Shown here piece after piece: positions 23,030-28,489 of a stretch of 28,489 nt of DNA; the first letter of the stretch is position 1, and each line of letters opens with the position of its first letter. This DNA is from Chloroflexota bacterium (lineage in GTDB: Bacteria; Chloroflexota; Anaerolineae; Aggregatilineales; Phototrophicaceae), in assembly GCA_023430545.1 (NCBI GenBank), contig JAEZAF010000202.1, positions 1 through 28,489 of the forward strand. Direction: 5' to 3'. The position numbers were made by a program, and so were the translations under genes. The notes under the pieces are model-generated. The model had not been told where the DNA came from. It was given only the letters and a program-made list of their open reading frames with translations, and did not search any database.

Positions 23030-23524
23030 TCATTCGATGAAGCGAGCCAGCTTCTCCAGTGAGGACCGCGAACCCGCTTCGTTATCTTCAGGGCGTATGC
23101 CTTGAGGGATATTTTCACAACGCACGGTCACTTCTGTGCCACCTTCGACATCACTAAAGCTCCAGATGAGTTTCATTACACCTGCGAAGGCTGGATCGGG
23201 TGAGTCAAATTCGGTTAGCCAGACGATCTTCTCGTTAGGGATCAGTTCGGCGAAAGTGCCCTGAAAGGTATCGGCATTGCTGGATGTTTTGCCACCTTTG
23301 CCACTTGGGGAGTCTTCGACATTCATGTAGATCAGGGACATATGGATTTCGCCGCCTTCACGTGGGTCGAAGCGGTGCACCTCACCTCGCATATTCTCAG
23401 GAGCCAGCCATGATGCAACGGCGTCCGCATCAAGGAAGGCCTGATAAACCTTGTGACGTGGTGCTTTGATAACCTTCGAGACGCTGGTTGTTGATCCTTC
23501 GGACTGCAAGCTTGAACTATTCAC
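23030..23524 (-). CDS. SRPBCC (AHSA1-like) fold protein
   Basis: A 164-residue protein of the activator-of-Hsp90-homologue/START superfamily. Typical elements are VSKVIKAPRHKVYQAFLDADAVASWLAP at the N-terminus, FDPREGGEIHMSL, a FAELIPNEKIVWLTEF strand and the C-terminal helix SSLEKLARFIE. It forms a hydrophobic-ligand cavity; the ligand is unknown. The frame extends to an ATG at 23578, but GTG at 23524 has GGAGG exactly 7 bases upstream and gives the usual family length. It follows the ABC exporter genes by 119 bases, so it may have its own promoter. Confidence 0.88.
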   Translation of the reverse strand: MNSSSLQSEGSTTSVSKVIKAPRHKVYQAFLDADAVASWLAPENMRGEVHRFDPREGGEIHMSLIYMNVEDSPSGKGGKTSSNADTFQGTFAELIPNEKIVWLTEFDSPDPAFAGVMKLIWSFSDVEGGTEVTVRCENIPQGIRPEDNEAGSRSSLEKLARFIE

Positions 23525-23531
23525 TTTACAA

Positions 23532-23536
23532 CCTCC
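23532..23536 (-). promoter_or_regulatory. Ribosome binding site fixing the GTG start of the SRPBCC gene
   Basis: GGAGG on the minus strand lies 7 bases before the GTG at 23524. The in-frame ATG at 23578 has no comparable site. Confidence 0.65.
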
Positions 23537-23643
23537 ATGAAATAGAACATCCTTGCTGATTTTACCAGCGGTTTCCATTATCCGATAACGCTGATGCTCC
23601 TGGGGTTATCACCATGAAACGGATAACGTTTAAGCGAAGGCAA

Positions 23644-24351
23644 TTATGAGGATTCGACTGCACCGTCTTTCAGGTGATACACCAGATCGGCGGCGTCCTG
23701 CACCTGCGGGTCATGGGTGACGATGACCATCGTGATGCCCTGCTGCTGGACCAGTTCGCGCATAATAGCGAGAATCCGCCTGCCGGTATGACTGTCAAGC
23801 TGTCCCGTAGGTTCATCTGCCATAATGATCTCCGGTTGAGCAGCGAGTGCACGGGCAATGGCGACTCGCTGCTGTTCGCCGCCGCTTAATTCGTAGGGCC
23901 GGTGTTTCGCACGGGGACGCAGCCCCACCCATTCCAAGGCTTCGCTCACGCGCTTCTGCCGCTGCTGGTGGCTGACTTTCTGCATTCGCAGCGGAATCGA
24001 GACATTTTCTTCGGCGCTCAGGAGGGGCAGCAGGCCGAAATTCTGAAAGACGAATCCGATCCGGTCACGGCGGAGCGCCAGCCGTTCGGTCTCGCGCAGC
24101 GCATAGAGATCCTGCTGGTCGATGAAGACCTTTCCCGCAGTTGGCTCGTCCAATCCACTGAGCAGGTTCAGCAGTGTCGTTTTCCCTGCGCCGGAGCGAC
24201 CGACAATCGCCGTCATTCTGGCGCGTGGGATGGTCAGCGAGATGTTGTTGACGGCGTGAACCTCAATATCACTCGTGTGATACGTCCTGTAAAGATTCTC
24301 GGTGCGGATAATCGTATCGACGGCTGTCTGTGTCATGTCACTGGTCGTCAT
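23644..24351 (-). CDS. ABC transporter ATP-binding protein, MacB/LolD-like
   Basis: A 235-residue ATPase. Walker A is GRSGAGKT at 51-58, the Q-loop Gln is at 103, the signature LSGGEQ is at 155-160, Walker B IIMADE is at 175-180, and the H-loop His is at 213. This is the type that pairs with FtsX-fold permeases and drives mechanical work rather than channel transport. The ATG at 24351 has GGGGGAAG about 7 bases upstream and overlaps the preceding ATPase gene by 14 bases. An earlier ATG at 24387 is less likely. It is the second ATPase of the exporter operon. Confidence 0.92.
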   Translation of the reverse strand: MTTSDMTQTAVDTIIRTENLYRTYHTSDIEVHAVNNISLTIPRARMTAIVGRSGAGKTTLLNLLSGLDEPTAGKVFIDQQDLYALRETERLALRRDRIGFVFQNFGLLPLLSAEENVSIPLRMQKVSHQQRQKRVSEALEWVGLRPRAKHRPYELSGGEQQRVAIARALAAQPEIIMADEPTGQLDSHTGRRILAIMRELVQQQGITMVIVTHDPQVQDAADLVYHLKDGAVESS

Positions 24352-25207
24352 GGGTGTCTTCCCCCGGATAAATTGCAATGTGGTCATCCCGCAGATGCAG
24401 CCGTACGAGGTTTTGCATTTGCAGCGCTTCCAGATACGCCTTTGGAAGTTGCAGGCGTCCGGTACGGTCCAGTACGGTGAATTCTTCCTCCGTCAGGGGG
24501 ATGCCGCTGCCATCGCGACGGCGCAGCACTTCGATACTGGCACGGCCATCACGCATCCCGACGACACGGTTAACGCGCCCGGCGACATTGTAATCGTGCG
24601 TGACAATCACAATCGTGACGTTGTATTCGCGGTTCAGCACCGCCAGCGTGTCAAAGATGCCGCTGGCCGCTTCACTGTCGACCTCACCGGTAGGTTCATC
24701 TGCCAGTAAAAGCTGCGGCTGATTCGCCATCGCGACGGCCAGTGCTGCACGCTGCTGTTCACCACCGCTCAACTGTGCCGGGCGAAATTTCGCACGATGA
24801 GACAGGCCGACCTGTTCCAGCAGCGCTGCCACTCGTGCCTGACGGTCACGTGCTTTCACACCGCTGAAGGCCATCGGCATTTCGACATTTTCCTGCACGT
24901 TAAGGTAGGACAGCAGATTGTGGGATGTCTGCTGCCAGATGAAGCCGATCACATGGCGGCGGTAATCCACCTGCTGGCGGGCATCCAGCTCTGTCAGAAG
25001 ACGATCACCGACGCGCACTTTCCCAGCGGAGGGTGTATCGAGGCTGCCGAGGATATTCATCAGCGTTGACTTGCCGGAACCGGATGGCCCGATCAGTGCG
25101 ATGACTTCACCCGCTTCGACGGTCAGGTCAAGCCCTTGCAGTGCGACGACTTCAAGGTCTGCCACTTTATAAATTTTGACGAGGTTATCGCATTCGATAA
25201 ATGACAT
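24338..25207 (-). CDS. ABC ATPase with a C-terminal AbrB/SpoVT-like tail
   Basis: A 289-residue protein. Residues 1-225 are a complete MacB-type ATPase: Walker A GPSGSGKS at 40-47, Gln93, signature LSGGE at 146-150, Walker B LLLADE at 166-171 and His204. Beyond the usual end, residues about 243-281 read VLDRTGRLQLPKAYLEAL, then VRLHLRDDHIAIYPG. This is the pattern of an AbrB/MazE/SpoVT swapped-hairpin domain (D-x-x-G-R-hydrophobic-x-hydrophobic-P-K, then hydrophobic-x-hydrophobic). The tail could bind DNA, dimerise the ATPase or sense the complex. It is followed by the second ATPase and preceded, 3 bases away, by the permease gene. Confidence 0.88.
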   Translation of the reverse strand: MSFIECDNLVKIYKVADLEVVALQGLDLTVEAGEVIALIGPSGSGKSTLMNILGSLDTPSAGKVRVGDRLLTELDARQQVDYRRHVIGFIWQQTSHNLLSYLNVQENVEMPMAFSGVKARDRQARVAALLEQVGLSHRAKFRPAQLSGGEQQRAALAVAMANQPQLLLADEPTGEVDSEAASGIFDTLAVLNREYNVTIVIVTHDYNVAGRVNRVVGMRDGRASIEVLRRRDGSGIPLTEEEFTVLDRTGRLQLPKAYLEALQMQNLVRLHLRDDHIAIYPGEDTHDDQ

Positions 25208-25210
25208 GGT

Positions 25211-28200
25211 TTAGTTTTCCCGAATGACTTCAGTGAGCTTCATACGCCGCAGGGAAGCAGCGGCGACAAGGATGAGCACACTGATCACCGCAATCAGTGC
25301 GACCAGTAGTAAAACGATCTGTCCAACCGGAAGCCGCAGGGTGCTGGTCTGGTTGACGGTCAGGAAGGGCAGGATAAGTGCGCCGATCAGGATGCCAACC
25401 AGTACGCCGACGATCAGCGCCGGTGTGATAAATGCTGCCTGCTCCAAGGTTAGTGTGCGGAGCAGATCCTGCTGACTCCATCCCATCGCACGCAGGACAC
25501 CGAATGTCGAGGCGCGGCGGCGCAGTGTCATCGCCAGATAGAAGCTGAAATCCAGCACGATCAGGCTCAACGAAATCCAGAACCCGGCGAACAGCATACC
25601 AGTGATCGCATTCACCATGGGGGCACGCTGAATGGCGCTGAACCGATCCCATGCAAAGGTGACATCGAACGGCGAGAGCGCACTACGGAGTTCGTCGCTC
25701 GGCTGGCCTGACGCGTCAGTATCCAGTGACAGCCACGCCTGATTGAAACCCAGATAATTCTGCTGGTTCAGGCGATAATTGACGGCCTGCTGTAAGGCGT
25801 CTGCCTGTGTGAGCAGCACCGGCAGATCAGACCGGAAACCGGGAACGGTATCGACGATATCGATCACGTGATACGTCAGGCGGATGCGGGTTGAGGATGT
25901 CATACTCGTCGGATTATCAAACTCCGATGTGACTTCATCACCGATTTCCAGCGGACGGCGCAGCCTTCCGGATTGCCCGACCTGCCGTGCAAGGGTGGTG
26001 TTGACGATGGCCGGCAGCATAAACTCCGACGGAAGTGCATTCAGTGACGGGCGTTGACTGGAAGTGGCCACCACGTTATACAGTACCCGCAGGCTGGTCT
26101 CGCCTTCTGTGACGAATTCGGTGTCAGTATCGTAGATCAGCACTGTGCCTTCCAGCGAGCGTGTACTGGGACGCTGCCAGCGGTCGAATGTTGCTTCCTC
26201 AAAGCCTTCAAGCTGTGATGCTGTGCCGCTGGCGTCGATGATGCGAAGATTGTCCAGATAGATCGCGTGCTGGAAGCGGGTATTGTCGTCCTGTCGGCTG
26301 GGGAAGCTCAGCCCCGCCAGTGACCACGGTGTGCGCCCGATGACCTCTGGTCTTAGCTCGGCACGGTAAGTCCTCCATTCGCCGGTGAGCGTGTGATCGT
26401 CCGTCGTCATCGGAATCAGCACGCGCACGCGATCCTGATTGTAAAGCTCAAGTGTGATATGGGTCTGCGTGACCGCGTCCCCCGGCGGGACATAGACTTG
26501 CAGCATGATCTGACTCACATCTTCTGGCAGCACCAGACCGGGCAGTACGACCTCTGGAAGAGGCTCGGCATCAGGCAGAAAGGCCCGGTCACCTGGCTGC
26601 CCGATGAGGTAGGCAGTCGGCTGCCCAAAAGCAGCGGACTCGATCACCATCAGCGGCATGGCATCCGAGACATCGGGGAGCGCTGTCCAGTCGGCCTGCT
26701 GGATCTGCGGACTGAAGAACACCCGTGCATCAGTGCCAGTCTCCGTGCGTGCGACTTCCCATGCTTCACTGCTGCGGGTTTCCAGAATCGCCAGTGATGC
26801 GGTCCCCAGGGCCAGCGTTCCGACAATCGACAGCACAAGCTGTGCATAGTGGCCGGGATCACGCCCAACAGTCCACAATGCCATTTGCAGGCTGAGCGCG
26901 TTCACATTCCGCATCAGGTATGCCAACAAACGCATGAGAAGCGGGAAAACCCGTATCCAGACCAGCACGACACCGGTCAGCAGCAGCACCGGACCGACGA
27001 GGTTAAACGGATCAGCCGTATTGATCGTTTCGCTGCTGAAGGTGCGCAGCAGAAAGCCGATGCCGAGGATGACCAGCAGCACATCCAGATAATAGGTCGC
27101 CCAGCGCGGCTGAGTGGGTGGGCGGCTGGCGCTGCGCTTGAGCCGGAGAAAGCTGTCATGGGAAAGCGAGACTGCGGACGCTGTGAGCGCGAGTGCAGCA
27201 GCGAGACTGGCAAGGCCGCTGAGGACAAAGGCGCTCGGTGGAATGCTGCTGAGTGACGGTGGGTCGAGAATATCCGCCTGTGGCCCAACGACTGACAGCA
27301 AGGTCAGCAGCATCCATGCGATCAGCGGCCCCAGCAGAAAGGCGAGCACGCCGAAAATCCCGGCTGTCAGCAGTTGCAGGCCGATTAACTGCTGACTGCT
27401 CACACCACGACTGGCAATGACGCCCCATTCTTCACTCTGCTGCTCCATAATCAGCGCGGCAGTAGTAATGAAGTTGTACAGCATGAGCACTTCGATCAGC
27501 AGGGCGAGGAAGATCACCGGTCGCTCGGTCTCTGCGATCTCAGCCTGAAACTGGGTGATCAGGTCACGGATCGGGGAGCGGATTTCCACATTTGGGTATT
27601 GCTCACGCAGGTCATTCTGCATGCTGGTAATCCGATTAGCCAGCGTTTCCAGCCCGGTCAGCACATCACCCGTCGCTCGAACCGAGTCCAGATTCAATGC
27701 GATCCGCGTCGTATAAACCGCTTCATCCGGCGCGAAGGTGTCGATGATCTGATGAAAGCCATCCGGCGCGGTGATCAGGCCGTAATCGAAGTTATCAGGG
27801 CCGCTTCCCCCGAGATTTGGTGCATATAATCCGAATAAATCGCGCTGATTATCCCAGAACGCGTCTTTCTGTGGGATGACCGGTGCAACAATGCCGACGA
27901 TTTCAGCCGTCAGCGAGACGGTTTCGCCAAGAAGCAGATAGCGCTGCCCGACTTCGTAGATGAAATCGGCATCTGCGGTCTGTGAGTAGGCGGCCATGTT
28001 CTCCGTAATCGCAACTTCAATCACCTCACTGTCGGCCTGTGGCAGACGTCCATCCACAACGGTAAACAGCGCTTCAATTTCAGGATAGACATAGGGGCGA
28101 AAACAGGTCCGGTAGGTTGGTGGATCGTCCACCTGAAGACCGATGCTGCACACTGTCCGTGCGGATGCCCATTGGACACTGTCCGTCATGGCATCACCAA

Positions 28201-28438
28201 GCTGCTGATGCCGCATCTCATCATTATTGATCGGTGACGGATTGAGCAGATCAATCCGCGACTGCTGCGCGGTCAGGTTATCCAGCCGTATGTCAAATTC
28301 CGAGGCCGCGACTGCCCGGACATACAGCGGGGCCAGCGCCAGAAATGCCGTTACAAACAGCATCGCCAGCAGCAGCACACTCATTACGCGGCGTTCCCGC
28401 CACAGCCGACGGATCGTAAAGTGAAATAATCCGTTCAT
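25211..28438 (-). CDS. Large FtsX/MacB-type ABC exporter permease
   Basis: A 1075-residue membrane protein with about ten helices: one at residues 18-40, a group at about 310-530, and three at about 945-1070. The C-terminal FtsX unit is clear (RRRASTFGVLRAMGWSQQDLLRTLTLEQ), and a weaker copy occurs in the middle (EEWGVIASRGVSSQQLIGLQLL), so it holds two FtsX units in one chain. Two large extracytoplasmic parts are present. The second, about 590-890, includes a beta-sandwich-like stretch (HAIYLDNLRIID, EGFEEATFDRWQ) reminiscent of carbohydrate-binding modules. The start ATG overlaps the stop of an upstream gene and has AGGTGGGA before it. It probably works with the two ATPases downstream in lipoprotein, peptide or envelope handling. 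Confidence 0.9.
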   Translation of the reverse strand: MNGLFHFTIRRLWRERRVMSVLLLAMLFVTAFLALAPLYVRAVAASEFDIRLDNLTAQQSRIDLLNPSPINNDEMRHQQLGDAMTDSVQWASARTVCSIGLQVDDPPTYRTCFRPYVYPEIEALFTVVDGRLPQADSEVIEVAITENMAAYSQTADADFIYEVGQRYLLLGETVSLTAEIVGIVAPVIPQKDAFWDNQRDLFGLYAPNLGGSGPDNFDYGLITAPDGFHQIIDTFAPDEAVYTTRIALNLDSVRATGDVLTGLETLANRITSMQNDLREQYPNVEIRSPIRDLITQFQAEIAETERPVIFLALLIEVLMLYNFITTAALIMEQQSEEWGVIASRGVSSQQLIGLQLLTAGIFGVLAFLLGPLIAWMLLTLLSVVGPQADILDPPSLSSIPPSAFVLSGLASLAAALALTASAVSLSHDSFLRLKRSASRPPTQPRWATYYLDVLLVILGIGFLLRTFSSETINTADPFNLVGPVLLLTGVVLVWIRVFPLLMRLLAYLMRNVNALSLQMALWTVGRDPGHYAQLVLSIVGTLALGTASLAILETRSSEAWEVARTETGTDARVFFSPQIQQADWTALPDVSDAMPLMVIESAAFGQPTAYLIGQPGDRAFLPDAEPLPEVVLPGLVLPEDVSQIMLQVYVPPGDAVTQTHITLELYNQDRVRVLIPMTTDDHTLTGEWRTYRAELRPEVIGRTPWSLAGLSFPSRQDDNTRFQHAIYLDNLRIIDASGTASQLEGFEEATFDRWQRPSTRSLEGTVLIYDTDTEFVTEGETSLRVLYNVVATSSQRPSLNALPSEFMLPAIVNTTLARQVGQSGRLRRPLEIGDEVTSEFDNPTSMTSSTRIRLTYHVIDIVDTVPGFRSDLPVLLTQADALQQAVNYRLNQQNYLGFNQAWLSLDTDASGQPSDELRSALSPFDVTFAWDRFSAIQRAPMVNAITGMLFAGFWISLSLIVLDFSFYLAMTLRRRASTFGVLRAMGWSQQDLLRTLTLEQAAFITPALIVGVLVGILIGALILPFLTVNQTSTLRLPVGQIVLLLVALIAVISVLILVAAASLRRMKLTEVIREN

Positions 28439-28489
28439 ACGGTCCCACCTGCACGCAGCGCCTGTGTCGTCACACGGTTGAGCAGCAGT
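28435..28489 (-). CDS. 3' end of an upstream gene, cut by the right edge
   Basis: On the minus strand one frame is open from the window edge and ends in TGA at 28437-28435, overlapping the permease start as ATGA. The visible tail reads LLLNRVTTQALRAGGTV. The overlap style matches an operon partner, perhaps another permease or exporter subunit. Too little is visible to name it. Confidence 0.5.
   Translation of the reverse strand, partial: LLLNRVTTQALRAGGTV

Noticed and set aside
22871..23062. Small plus-strand frame of 63 codons upstream of the SWIM operon
   Set aside because: It overlaps the SRPBCC gene at its end, has no ribosome binding site and covers a regulatory-looking inverted repeat; it is probably chance.

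Overview
The window is gene-dense bacterial chromosome with moderate GC by eye and almost no intergenic space. No rRNA, tRNA, CRISPR array, transposase or phage structural gene is visible. The combination of a cytosolic CHAT/subtilase locus run by a sigma factor, an F420-type (DDN-family) reductase, a duplicated-motif protein and two-ATPase MacB-like exporters with very large FtsX permeases points to a Chloroflexota-like organism (Anaerolineae or a relative). That placement is inference; no marker gene is present.

Layout, left to right. (1) 1-3939, plus strand: two unrecognised proteins (the first cut by the left edge), a GIY-YIG nuclease-like protein with an unfamiliar N-terminus, and an amidohydrolase-fold protein, probably one operon. 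(2) 3917-10143, minus strand: a four-gene operon read right to left as divergent ECF-type sigma factor, soluble double zinc-finger anti-sigma-like protein, TPR-CHAT caspase-like protease, and a subtilisin-like protease without a signal peptide. This is the most interesting system here: a transcription switch and two intracellular proteases in one transcript. (3) 10374-11639, plus: a TetR repressor with a clear operator, and a metallo-beta-lactamase-fold hydrolase. (4) 11773-13343, minus: a TetR repressor, a small membrane protein and a DDN-type reductase; two copies of one operator sit in front of the repressor and in front of its downstream partner genes. (5) 13466-15318, minus: an NmrA-type NAD(P)-binding protein followed by a MerR-family regulator; the NmrA gene has a MerR-style promoter with a 19-bp spacer. 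(6) 15492-22850, minus: a six-gene operon, SWIM protein, short DUF5691-like protein, MoxR AAA ATPase, DUF5682 protein, VWA protein and a duplicated-motif protein. It is the counterpart of the E. coli yehL-yehM-yehP-yehQ set. (7) 23030-28489, minus: an FtsX-type ABC exporter (giant permease and two ATPases, one with an AbrB-like tail), then an SRPBCC-fold protein; another gene ends at the right edge.

How the parts work together: the small modules in (3)-(5) are typical sensor-regulator plus detoxification-type enzyme pairs with visible self-regulatory sites. Modules (2) and (6) are larger multi-protein machines with no small-molecule pathway around them. Both resemble systems discussed in the context of bacterial conflict or regulated proteolysis, but their triggers and targets cannot be read from this sequence.
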